DNA from: Pseudomonadota bacterium
Lineage (GTDB): Bacteria > Pseudomonadota > Alphaproteobacteria > Rhizobiales > Beijerinckiaceae
Direction of reading: 5' to 3'
NCBI GenBank assembly: GCA_023386115.1
Contig: JAEWKL010000675.1
Coordinates: 1 to 21,140, forward strand
Length of the DNA stretch: 21,140 nucleotides
Positions 8,233 to 15,978 of this stretch are shown one piece after another (within the stretch, counting starts at the first letter, position 1; every line of letters begins with the position of its first letter). The notes beneath the pieces were generated by a model, which ran no database searches, was not told where the DNA came from, and worked only from the letters and a program-made list of their open reading frames with translations. The position numbers and the translations under genes are program-made.

Positions 8233-10446
8233 TCAGGCCGTGCGCGGCAGCCGATCGAGCAGCTTGTCGAGCGTGACGGGATAGTCGCGCACGCGGATGC
8301 CGGTCGCGTTGTAGACGGCGTTGGCGACCGCGGCCGCCGCCCCGCACAACCCGATCTCGCCGATGCCCTTGGCCTTCATCGGAGACGAGGCCGGGTCGGG
8401 GTGATCGAGGAAGACGACGTCGAGGTGCGGGATGTCGGCGTGGACGGGCACCTCGTAGCCGCCGAGGTCGTGGTTGATGAAGAAGCCGTGACGCGTGTCG
8501 ACGGCGAGCGCTTCCATGAGGGCCGACCCGATCCCCATCGTCATGGCGCCGATCACTTGGCTGCGCGCCGTGAGCGGATTGAGGACCCGGCCTGCGTCGA
8601 TGGCCGCGAGCATGCGGCGGACGCGCATTTCCCCGGTGAACCGGTTCACGGCGACTTCGGCGAACTGCGCCCCGAACGTCGCCTGGACGTAGTCCTTGTC
8701 GAGGTCTCCGTAGGTGATCCGGTCCTCCGCGGTCAGCGGCCCGTCCTTCACGGCGTCCAGGAGAGGCACGCTCCAGCTCCCCGCCGTGACCCTCCCGTCC
8801 GCGAACGCGGCATCCTCGGCGTTGAAGCCGAGCCGTGCCGCGACGCTCGCCCGCAACAGCGTGCAGGCGGCATAGAGCCCGGACGTCGCATTGTTCGCGC
8901 CGAACTGTCCGCCGGAGCCGGCGGCTTCGGGATAGGCCGAGTCGCCGAGCCGCACCGTCACGGCCTCGACCGGCAGCCCCATCATCTCGGCGGCCGTCTG
9001 GGCGAGGATGGTGTAGCTGCCGGTCCCGATATCGGTCATGTCGGTCTCGACCGAGAGCCTGCCGTCCTGCTCGAGCCGGATGCGGGCACCGGACGGCATC
9101 AGGAGGTTCTGGCGAAATCCCGCCGCCATGCCCATGCCGACGAGCCAGCGCTCGTCGCCCACCGAGGCCGGCACCGGGTTGCGGCGTGCCCAGCCGAAGC
9201 TTCGTGCGCCGACCTGGAGGCACTCGATCAGGTGGCGCTCCGAGAAGTGCCGCTGCGGCTTGCGTGGATCGACCTGCGTGTCGTTCCGAATCCGGAACTC
9301 GACGGGGTCGAGGCCGAGCTTCTCGGCCATCTCGTCCATCGCGATCTCGAGCGCCATCAGGCCGGGGGCCTCTCCGGGCGCCCGCATGTCGTTTCCCTCG
9401 GCGAGGTCGAGGGTTGCGAGCCTCATGGACAAGTCGCGGTTCGGGGCCGCGTAGATGAGCCGCGTCGGCGCGATCGCCGCCTCGGCATAGGCGCCGGGCA
9501 GGTTTCCGTTGACGCTGTGGTGGCCGATCGCGGCGAGCCGGCCGTCACGGGTCGCACCCAGGCGGATCCGCTGGATGGTGCCTGCGCGACGCGTGCCGTT
9601 ATTCGCGATCAGCGGGCGCTGCAGCGCCACCTTGCACGGGCGTCCGACGGCCTTGGCACCGAGCGCGGCGAGAAGCGCGTCGCTGCGCATGATCAGCTTC
9701 GAGCCGAACCCGCCGCCAATGAACGGGGCGTCCAGACGCAGATCCTCCTTGGCGATGCCGAGCGCCTGCGCGAGGCTGTTGCGATGCCAGGAGACGACCT
9801 GGGCCGAGGTCCGGATCGTCAGCTTCCCGTCGTGCCACGCGGCGGTGGTGGCGTGCGGCTCCATCATCGCGTGAGTCTGGTCGGGGGTGGTGTAGGTCTC
9901 GTCCAGGGTCACGGGCGCGGCGGCCAGGGCCGCCTCGACGTCTCCGATCCGATCGACCACGGGGTAGTCCGGGTTGTCGCGATCCGCGATCGGCTCAGCC
10001 TTGGCAGCCTCCGCCGCCAGGTCGCAGCGCGCCGGCTCCGCGTCGTAGTCGATGCGGAGAAGAAAGGCCGCCGCGCGGGCCTCCTCGAAGGTCTCGGCCA
10101 CGACCAGCGCGACGGATTGGTGATAGTGGCGCACCTCGGCCCCACCGAACAGGTGCAGGGTCGTCCGGAACCCCGGTGGGGCGGCGGCGTGCTCCAGCGT
10201 CGTGAGGACCGCGAGGACGCCCGGAGCCGCTCGCGCGGCCGCGGCGTCGATCCGCGTCACCCGTCCGCGGGCGATCGTGGCGCCGACGATCCACCCATAG
10301 GCGGGATCGGTCACCACATCGTGCCGCTCGTAGGCGTAAGGCGCCGTCCCGGTGACTTTCAGGCGGCCGTCGACGCGCCGGTGAGGCCGTCCGATGATGG
10401 TCTGACCGTCGATGGGGTTCTGCCCGGCAGGCGAGTCGAAGTGCAT
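8233..10446 (-). CDS. paoC: Aldehyde oxidoreductase molybdenum-binding subunit (PaoC/YagR-like)
   Basis: This 737-aa protein is a full-length large subunit of the xanthine oxidase family. It holds the molybdopterin cofactor and oxidises aldehydes to carboxylic acids using water. The N-terminal IIGRPHRRVDGRLKVTGTAPYA is followed by the glycine-rich FIGGGFGSKL, MRAPGEAPG with the active-site arginine region typical of PaoC, TDIGTGSYTILAQTAAE, GSGGQFG, and near the C-terminus KGIGEIGLCG, where E697 is the expected catalytic base. The start is preceded by GGGAGGG, and only one base separates it from the stop of the FAD subunit gene, which suggests coupled translation. In E. coli the PaoABC heterotrimer is periplasmic and detoxifies aromatic aldehydes; use of that substrate here is inference. 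Confidence 0.93.
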   Translation of the reverse strand: MHFDSPAGQNPIDGQTIIGRPHRRVDGRLKVTGTAPYAYERHDVVTDPAYGWIVGATIARGRVTRIDAAAARAAPGVLAVLTTLEHAAAPPGFRTTLHLFGGAEVRHYHQSVALVVAETFEEARAAAFLLRIDYDAEPARCDLAAEAAKAEPIADRDNPDYPVVDRIGDVEAALAAAPVTLDETYTTPDQTHAMMEPHATTAAWHDGKLTIRTSAQVVSWHRNSLAQALGIAKEDLRLDAPFIGGGFGSKLIMRSDALLAALGAKAVGRPCKVALQRPLIANNGTRRAGTIQRIRLGATRDGRLAAIGHHSVNGNLPGAYAEAAIAPTRLIYAAPNRDLSMRLATLDLAEGNDMRAPGEAPGLMALEIAMDEMAEKLGLDPVEFRIRNDTQVDPRKPQRHFSERHLIECLQVGARSFGWARRNPVPASVGDERWLVGMGMAAGFRQNLLMPSGARIRLEQDGRLSVETDMTDIGTGSYTILAQTAAEMMGLPVEAVTVRLGDSAYPEAAGSGGQFGANNATSGLYAACTLLRASVAARLGFNAEDAAFADGRVTAGSWSVPLLDAVKDGPLTAEDRITYGDLDKDYVQATFGAQFAEVAVNRFTGEMRVRRMLAAIDAGRVLNPLTARSQVIGAMTMGIGSALMEALAVDTRHGFFINHDLGGYEVPVHADIPHLDVVFLDHPDPASSPMKAKGIGEIGLCGAAAAVANAVYNATGIRVRDYPVTLDKLLDRLPRTA

Positions 10447-10447
10447 G

Positions 10448-11398
10448 TCACGCCCTCCCTTCGCTCAGCACCAGCGCGAGCGCGCGCTCGGCGAGCGGGA
10501 TCTTGAAGGCGTTCTCAGGCGTCGGCGTCGCGCCCTCGAAGGCCGTCTTCACGACGGCGGCCGGTCCGCTCGGCAGGAGCGCCTCCGCCTCCTCGACCCG
10601 CCAGGGCCGCGGGGCGACGCTCCCGAACGCGACCCGCCCCGTCCCGTCCTTCTGGAGGACGACCGCGACCGACACGATCGCGAAGGCGTAGGAGGCCCGG
10701 TCGCGGACCTTGTGGTAGCGGTGCGTCCCGCCCAGCGGCCGCGGCAGCGTGACGGCGGTGACGAGCTCACCCGGCGCGAGCGGGTGCTCGATCTCCGGAT
10801 GATCGCCCGGCAGGAGGTGGAAGTCGCCGACCGCGATCCGGCGCTGCGACCCGTCGGGCCTGACGGTCTCGACCGTGGCGTCGAGGACCCGCAGCGCGAC
10901 GGCCATGTCGCCCGGATTCTGGGCGATGCAATGGGGGCTCGTGCCCACGACGGCGAGCGAGCGGGTGACGCCCCCGAGGGCCGAGCAGCCCGAGCCCGGC
11001 TGGCGCTTGTTGCACGGAAGCGTCGTCTCGTAGAAGTACGGGCAGCGGTTGCGCTGCAGGAGATTGCCGGCGGTCGTCGCCTTGTTGCGCAATTGCCCCG
11101 TGGCGCCGGCCACGATCGCCCGCGCGAGCACGCCGTAATCGCGCTTCACCCGCGGGTGGGCGGCGACCTCGGTGTTGGTGGCGAGCGCGCCGATGCGCAG
11201 GCCACCGTCCGGCATGTCCTCGATCGTCCGCAAGGGCAGGTGCCGGATGTCGACGAGGTGGGCCGGCGTCTCGATCTGGAACTTCATCAGGTCGAGCAGG
11301 TTGGTGCCGCCCGCGATGAAGCGGGCGCCCGGCCGGGCGGCGACGGCAGCCCCAGCCGCCGCGGCGCTCGCGGCGCGCTCATAGGTGAAGGGTCGCAT
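10448..11398 (-). CDS. paoB: Aldehyde oxidoreductase FAD-binding subunit with extra [4Fe-4S] cluster (PaoB/YagS-like)
   Basis: This 316-aa protein carries electrons from the molybdenum and [2Fe-2S] subunits to an acceptor through FAD. FAD-binding landmarks are FIAGGTNLLDLMK (27-39) and GATGQLRNKATTAGNLLQ (98-115). The stretch RNRCPYFYETTLPCNKR with later GSGCSALGG and SPHCIAQ supplies C119, C129, C138 and C157, the cysteine set that in E. coli PaoB binds an additional [4Fe-4S] cluster absent from most xanthine-oxidase-family FAD subunits. This is the best evidence that the operon is PaoABC-like rather than generic CO or xanthine dehydrogenase. The ATG at 11398 overlaps the stop of the upstream subunit (TGATG) and has GGGGAGG before it. 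The frame is open further upstream, but that is the shadow of the [2Fe-2S] gene. Confidence 0.94.
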   Translation of the reverse strand: MRPFTYERAASAAAAGAAVAARPGARFIAGGTNLLDLMKFQIETPAHLVDIRHLPLRTIEDMPDGGLRIGALATNTEVAAHPRVKRDYGVLARAIVAGATGQLRNKATTAGNLLQRNRCPYFYETTLPCNKRQPGSGCSALGGVTRSLAVVGTSPHCIAQNPGDMAVALRVLDATVETVRPDGSQRRIAVGDFHLLPGDHPEIEHPLAPGELVTAVTLPRPLGGTHRYHKVRDRASYAFAIVSVAVVLQKDGTGRVAFGSVAPRPWRVEEAEALLPSGPAAVVKTAFEGATPTPENAFKIPLAERALALVLSEGRA

Positions 11399-12024
11399 CA
11401 GAGCCTCCCCGCCACGTCGGCCACGGCCTCGGCGATGTTGGAATAGGCGCCGCAGCGGCAGATGTTGCCGCTCAGGCGCTCGCGCAGCTCGCCGTTGCTC
11501 AGGGTCATCGGCGCCGTGAGGTCGCCGGTCGCGTGGCTCGGCACGCCCGCCTCGACCTCGGAGAGAACCGCCACCGCCGAGCAGATCTGCCCCGGCGTGC
11601 AGTAGCCGCACTGGAACGCGTCGTGCGCGATGAAGGCCGCCTGCATGGGATGCAGCCGATCCGGCTCGCCCAACCCCTCGATCGTCGTCACGACGTCCCC
11701 GTCGTGCATCGCCGCGAGGCTGAGGCAGGCGTTGATGCGGACCCCGTTCACCAGCACCGTGCAGGCGCCGCAATGGCCGTGGTCGCACCCCTTCTTGGTG
11801 CCCGTGAGGTGCAGGTGCTCGCGCAGGGCGTCGAGCAGCGTCACGCGGGTGTCGAGGTCGAGATGCCGACGCTCGCCGTTGACCGTGAGCGACAAAGGAC
11901 GCAACCCGGATGAGCCCGCCGCCTGTCCCCCGGCTGCAGGCGGCAGGTCCGCTGCCGCGAGGCCGACCGCTTCGGCGGTCACGACCTCTCGTCGGTCGAC
12001 CTCGTGTGGTATGGGAAGACTCAT
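11398..12024 (-). CDS. paoA: Aldehyde oxidoreductase [2Fe-2S] subunit (PaoA/YagT-like)
   Basis: This 208-aa protein has a plant-type ferredoxin domain (C80, C85, C88, C100 in GCDHGHCGACTV and following) and a four-helix C-terminal domain with the second cluster ligands CGYC (139-142) and CRC (189-191). It passes electrons from the molybdenum site to FAD. E. coli PaoA carries a Tat signal that exports the folded complex. Here the N-terminus keeps an arginine pair (residues 11-12) followed by a weakly hydrophobic alanine-rich stretch, but Glu18 and Asp26 interrupt it, so the export signal looks degenerate. GGGAGG precedes ATG 12024 at good spacing. It is the first gene of the operon, and its stop overlaps the start of the FAD subunit gene. 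Confidence 0.94.
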   Translation of the reverse strand: MSLPIPHEVDRREVVTAEAVGLAAADLPPAAGGQAAGSSGLRPLSLTVNGERRHLDLDTRVTLLDALREHLHLTGTKKGCDHGHCGACTVLVNGVRINACLSLAAMHDGDVVTTIEGLGEPDRLHPMQAAFIAHDAFQCGYCTPGQICSAVAVLSEVEAGVPSHATGDLTAPMTLSNGELRERLSGNICRCGAYSNIAEAVADVAGRL

Positions 12025-12439
12025 CGGGTATTCCTCCCTCGTCGATCGAATCTGGCGCGATGGCTGAACGGCACGACTGACTCCGCGGAGGCCAGGCCCG
12101 GCCTCTCCGGATGTTCCGAGGGCTCGATCACGCCGATCTTCACGACCTGCACGCCGCCCAGGGCGCGCTCCGGACGCTCGGCGAACCGGGACCGCTCGTC
12201 AGCTTGCACGTCGTGCGCCTCGACGTCGCTCTCATGGGTGAAGCCTTGGCAGGCGATCAAACAGTCCGTTCACGACCCGACCTTCCCCCTGGAGGACGGA
12301 GACCATGGTCTTGCGGCCATTGTCTTGCGGCTATTGTCTTAAGGTCATGCTCTTGGGGTCATGCTCTTGGGGTCGCCTCGGACGAGCCTGAGAGCCGGCA
12401 GGGGCGCGGCCCTCAGCTCATCTCCTCGACATGCGCCCG
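12025..12439. other. Intergenic region upstream of the aldehyde oxidoreductase operon
   Basis: This gap of 415 nt between two minus-strand genes contains a 14-nt tandem repeat array (described separately). Frames of 79-112 codons are open on both strands around 12020-12340, but none gives a protein I recognise. The promoter of the operon should lie here; I cannot point to a convincing -35/-10 pair. Confidence 0.5.
12309..12378. repeat. Five imperfect 14-nt tandem repeats
   Basis: Units on the plus strand are TCTTGCGGCCATTG, TCTTGCGGCTATTG, TCTTAAGGTCATGC, TCTTGGGGTCATGC and TCTTGGGGTCGCCT, at 12309, 12323, 12337, 12351 and 12365. TCTT and the internal GG are invariant. A 14-nt period is not a codon multiple, so the array is non-coding. 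It starts 285 nt before the aldehyde oxidoreductase start codon on the opposite strand. It could be a regulator-binding array or a simple slippage-prone minisatellite. Confidence 0.8.
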
Positions 12440-13276
12440 CTAGCCGCGACTCGTCGCCGTTCGGCGCGCCTCGGCGGCATCGGCAAAAGTCTTCTTCACG
12501 GGGCCGAGCACTTGGACGAATTCGAGCTGCTCGCCTTCGGGGCCCTTGCAATAGATGATCGACCAGCCGTTCGACGGACCCTCGTGGATCTTGATCGTAT
12601 TCGTCTTCCTCGGTGCAGCGCGGCGCTCCTCTTCGGAGTGCACGGCCACGGTGCGGTTCGCCCTGACCTGCGTCATGCCTCGGCGCGCGCACTCGGCTTC
12701 CAGATCGGCGATGAACTTGTCGAAGTCCACGTCGTCACGGATATAGAAGCAGATGTGCATCGAGCGCGGATAGGCTGGGCTCATGTGGTCGCGCGGCTCG
12801 GCCCAGCTGTCGCCGCGGCCCATCGGCTGCGCGGCGTCGCGATACTGCAGGAGTTCGATGACGACGTTCTCGAACTGGACGAAGCGGACATCGAGCCGCT
12901 GGGAGCCGCCCTTCAGGTCCGGAACGCCGATGGTGCGGGGATCGACGCGGCGCTCGTGAGCAACGATCTCCTGGTCGGCCATCAGCGTGAAATGGACCGG
13001 CTCCCCTTTGAAGTCGCCGTCCCGCATGACCTCGGTCCCGCCAAGCACCTCCGTGTAGAACTCGTAGGCCCGGTCCATGTTCTGAACCGTGACGCCGAAA
13101 TGCTGCACGCCTTGAAGGCGCGCACCGAGTGGCAAGTCGTCACGCTCGCTGGACCTCGCGCTCTGCGCGGAGGCTGTAGACACTCCGAGAAGCCCCGCCG
13201 CAACGGCGGACCCGGCAACCTGGAGGATTTCGCGGCGATGTTGGCCGCTCTGCTCGTCGTTGCTCTCATGGCTCAT
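12440..13276 (-). CDS. Exported VOC/glyoxalase-family protein with Tat signal
   Basis: The N-terminus has a twin-arginine signal: HRREILQVAGS (arginines at residues 14-15), a hydrophobic alanine/glycine-rich core, and a likely cleavage site after ASA near residue 37. The mature part begins a VOC fold with LQGVQHFGVTVQNMDRAYEFY and continues with SMHICFYIRDDVDF and EGEQLEFVQVLGP, so it is a two-module glyoxalase/dioxygenase-like protein of about 240 residues in the periplasm. Tat export implies it folds, perhaps with its metal, before transport. ATG 13276 is used; a GTG at 13279 has GAGG at slightly better spacing and would add one residue. It is transcribed towards the aldehyde oxidoreductase operon but is separated by 415 nt. 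A functional link with that periplasmic enzyme is plausible but inferred. Confidence 0.85.
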   Translation of the reverse strand: MSHESNDEQSGQHRREILQVAGSAVAAGLLGVSTASAQSARSSERDDLPLGARLQGVQHFGVTVQNMDRAYEFYTEVLGGTEVMRDGDFKGEPVHFTLMADQEIVAHERRVDPRTIGVPDLKGGSQRLDVRFVQFENVVIELLQYRDAAQPMGRGDSWAEPRDHMSPAYPRSMHICFYIRDDVDFDKFIADLEAECARRGMTQVRANRTVAVHSEEERRAAPRKTNTIKIHEGPSNGWSIIYCKGPEGEQLEFVQVLGPVKKTFADAAEARRTATSRG

Positions 13277-13573
13277 CACGATACACCGCCTCGAAGGTCT
13301 TACACGGAGAGATACTCGTGTCGCGAGCGATGCGCTGGTAAAAAAAAGTTAAAATCGACGGAGCGCCGACGGCCTTCGATCCGAGCCGAGATTGATCGAG
13401 GCCGGCGTGACGAGTCGTTCCGTTGCCGCTTCGGGCAGCGAACCTCGTTTTGGCAGCCGACCGGTTCACGGTCTGACCCCTGGCGCATGGGCAGGAGATG
13501 GCGATCGGCGTCGCTCACGTGGAGTTCGTCCAGCGCGGCTGCTGGTCTCCTGCTCCCGGACAGCGCTGTTCCG

Positions 13574-13599
13574 CTGGTCCCTGGGTAACATGGGACCAG
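13574..13599. repeat. Inverted repeat CTGGTCCC / GGGACCAG
   Basis: Perfect 8-bp arms separated by 10 nt, in the GC-rich gene-free DNA upstream of the exported VOC gene. It may be a regulator operator or a remnant hairpin; no T-run follows on either strand. Confidence 0.45.
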
Positions 13600-13810
13600 G
13601 ACGATCTCGTCGGCCTGGGGAGCACACCCCCTGCGCTGCCCGGCACGTGCAGCGCCTCGGAGCCCTGACGACCCTCTCGCGCAACTTCCAGCTCGCAGCC
13701 CTGTGCCCCGTGCTCTCACTCAATGCAAGGCTCGCCGCGCCATAGTTTACGAGCTAAAAGCTGCTAAATCCATTCCTTCTATCATTGACAGAGGTGCAGT
13801 AATTTTTATC

Positions 13811-13830
13811 CAATGATTAAAAAATCATTG
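13811..13830. repeat. Inverted repeat CAATGATT-AAAA-AATCATTG upstream of the TIR gene
   Basis: Perfect 8-bp arms with a 4-nt spacer, 220 nt before the TIR start codon and close to the composition boundary. The 20-nt dyad is well suited to a dimeric repressor, or it may be an element scar. Confidence 0.5.
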
Positions 13831-14050
13831 CACGATCAATTAATTGAAATTAGTGCTGCTCCAGTTATTCTTGCGATCACGAAATCGTAGCTAATCGCGA
13901 CCGATCGCAGTGACGCCGAGATGGGGCCCCGTGTCAACGCTTATCAAATCGCTTGCGTTGACTTGTATGAGGTTTAATCTCTCACTTTGGCTCCGACAAA
14001 GGTGCCATGGAAACGCGTACTCGGCTGTTTGACGGATCGGGACAGAGAAC

Positions 14051-15454
14051 ATGCCGCGGAATATGATTTTCATCAGCTATCCTACTGAGGATGCGGTGAT
14101 TGCTGATCGCATCATGGCGGCGATCAAGGCGCTTCCGAGCGGGCGGTTCGAGCCCTTTCTGGACAGAGTTTTTATCAAAGGTGGCCAAAAGATTCCAAAC
14201 GTGATTCATGACGCGCTGCGTCGAACCATATATTTTGTCGCGATTGGAACTGATGTTACAAGAAGAAACTTTGATTGGTGTGGGCAGGAGCTGGGATTCT
14301 ATCAGGGTTCCAACGACAGCCCTGATCGCAAGGAGACGTGCATATATCACAGTACTATTCCAGATATTTTTGCGGGTGTGAAATGTTTCAGAGTTCAATC
14401 GGTCAAAAACGAGCATAAGGAGGAATTTGGAGATCCGATGGTCTCTGGTACAAGCAGCGAAATTTACCATTTTCTCCTCAATATTGCGGAGTTGAATGCA
14501 GATCTGCACCCTCCGCTCGATGCTGTGGAATATTGGAAAGATGTTCCGAAATGGGCTGAGAAATGGTCATTGAGAATTACCGATGGTTTTTTCACAGCCT
14601 TACAAAACCGTGTTAAAAACGAATGGTACCCACAAGGTCGCATCGAAATCAGCATCGAAGATGGTGATTTTTATAAATCAAGTATTCCTGAGATACCCGC
14701 AACTTCGGACATTTTGCTGTCCGGTTCTATTTATAATATTTTTTCCTTGGCAATTCCAAGCACAATCCGAAAGCAGACTTGGGGAAGTTTTCTGGAATTG
14801 CTCAAGGAGGCGAGTGGAAGTGATATTTTGGCGAGAGTCGTTTCAGATATTATTATCTCTGCCCTGCCTGCACGGGCCGAAGCGAAAAATGATTATGTCA
14901 TTCAAGCCCCGAATCAAAAATATTATAGAGTCATACTCGTAAAGCATAATGTTTATGGAAACAAGAGGCGGGAATTCGTCATCAATCTGATTGAAACGCT
15001 CAACAAGGTGCGAGGAGGAGAGAAAAGGACGACGATTCTCGTTGCCGGGATCGTGATCGGTTCGAAATATCGTTCGTTGTTCCATGAACCTGGTGCCAAG
15101 TATGAAATGGAAAAATTGTCAAGTCTCGCCGTGGAGGATCTGGCCGTTCAGGTTGATCAGATCCTTCATGACATCGAGCGGATCAATGCGGATGCTGCGT
15201 CGGATGGACTTGCCGATTACACCGCGCTGCAGGATATTTTAGAACAAGACTCTCGCGTTAAAGATCTTTTCGAAAAATGGTGGTCGGTGTTTCCACCCAT
15301 GGAGGCATCGGCGAAAGCTTTTCTAAATCATCGCAGTGACGTCAATCGAGTCGAATTTTTGAATCAATACAAAGTATTCCTTGACATGAGTCGGGGAAAT
15401 AACTCGAAATTCTTAAAGATGTGCCTAGAAAGCTACAGTCATACAATAACATAA
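14051..15454 (+). CDS. TIR-domain protein with long unknown C-terminal region (putative Thoeris/TIR defence protein)
   Basis: The 467-aa product starts with a TIR domain of about 115 residues: first strand IFISYPTEDAVIADRI (6-21), a BB-loop area around 37-47, ALRRTIYFVAIGTD (55-68) and FDWCGQELGFY (74-84), where E80 in the WCxxE context is the expected catalytic glutamate of NAD-consuming TIR enzymes. Residues about 170-467 match nothing I recognise; they are mixed alpha/beta with no membrane segment and could be the trigger-sensing part. ThsB proteins are usually near 200 aa, so this is about twice as long. The gene is strikingly AT-rich (21 G/C in the 60 bases from 14701), unlike its neighbours, which indicates separate acquisition. 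It lies about 960 nt before thsA on the same strand. ATG 14051 is used; ATG 14063 is possible, and no strong ribosome site decides. Confidence 0.85.
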   Translation: MPRNMIFISYPTEDAVIADRIMAAIKALPSGRFEPFLDRVFIKGGQKIPNVIHDALRRTIYFVAIGTDVTRRNFDWCGQELGFYQGSNDSPDRKETCIYHSTIPDIFAGVKCFRVQSVKNEHKEEFGDPMVSGTSSEIYHFLLNIAELNADLHPPLDAVEYWKDVPKWAEKWSLRITDGFFTALQNRVKNEWYPQGRIEISIEDGDFYKSSIPEIPATSDILLSGSIYNIFSLAIPSTIRKQTWGSFLELLKEASGSDILARVVSDIIISALPARAEAKNDYVIQAPNQKYYRVILVKHNVYGNKRREFVINLIETLNKVRGGEKRTTILVAGIVIGSKYRSLFHEPGAKYEMEKLSSLAVEDLAVQVDQILHDIERINADAASDGLADYTALQDILEQDSRVKDLFEKWWSVFPPMEASAKAFLNHRSDVNRVEFLNQYKVFLDMSRGNNSKFLKMCLESYSHTIT

Positions 15455-15978
15455 GAGTTGACTCCGCCTCGTATACCTGACATCGAACGGCGATGGTGCG
15501 CCCCGAGCCCAGCGCTGCCACCCTCCTGCTGGAACAGGCCGACGAATGGGCTGCGCAATGCTGCGGATCCCTGGGCGTAGCAAGACCATGCGGGCCTTGC
15601 CTGCCCTCGGCAGAGGGTCCGCGCCCGGCCATTCCGGCCTGTGGGGAGACGGTCAGAGGCCGGGTCGCCTTCGTCCCCGACAGGCCGTGACGCCGCCGGA
15701 CTCGGCCCGCGAGGCCCGCGTCTGAACGCGCTTGACGCAGGCCACCTTCGCGCCTGCTCGGCCAGGGGTCTTGCGAGGACAGGAGCGGGTTGGGCGGATG
15801 CTCTGAATCGACCTGCGATCGGTACGACCTGGACGCGGTCGCGCCGGACCGGAACTCCGCGAGCGGCAGGAGCGTGCTCGTCCCCGCCTCCATCGTGACG
15901 GCGGGACGATCGCGTGCATCCCTGAACGGGAGACGCTCGACGACGGAAGTGCGCTCCATCGACGCTTGGCAGCCGGGA
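15455..15978. other. GC-rich gene-free stretch between the TIR gene and the ThsB relic
   Basis: GC-rich composition returns within a few bases of the TIR stop. Several long frames exist on both strands, but none reads as a recognisable protein. It probably includes the scrambled 3' part of the minus-strand ThsB relic, which I could not follow beyond about 15979. Confidence 0.45.

Larger units (their letters stand above)
13280..14050. other. Gene-free region spanning the left edge of the AT-rich island
   Basis: About 770 nt without a supportable gene. From 13280 to about 13743 the DNA is GC-rich like the rest of the window, with a CTGGTCCC inverted repeat at 13574-13599. At about 13744 composition switches abruptly to AT-rich DNA that continues into the TIR gene. 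The AT-rich part holds an inverted repeat at 13811-13830 and the palindrome CAATTAATTG at 13837-13846, and should contain the promoter of the TIR gene. Confidence 0.6.

Noticed and set aside
8401..10506. Plus-strand open frame of 701 codons opposite the molybdenum-binding subunit
   Set aside because: No family similarity; the opposite strand encodes a complete PaoC-like enzyme. Antisense shadow.
12021..12260. Minus-strand frame of 79 codons upstream of the aldehyde oxidoreductase operon
   Set aside because: It vaguely recalls the end of a zinc-dependent alcohol dehydrogenase, but no motif is firm and it overlaps the start of the [2Fe-2S] gene by four bases. Not strong enough to call even a relic.
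12309..12378. CRISPR array
   Set aside because: Units are 14 nt, directly adjoining and without spacers; this is a tandem repeat, and no cas genes are present.
13300..13745. Possible genes on either strand in the GC-rich part before the island
   Set aside because: Frames of 67-139 codons exist, but none shows a domain, a good ribosome site or plausible composition.
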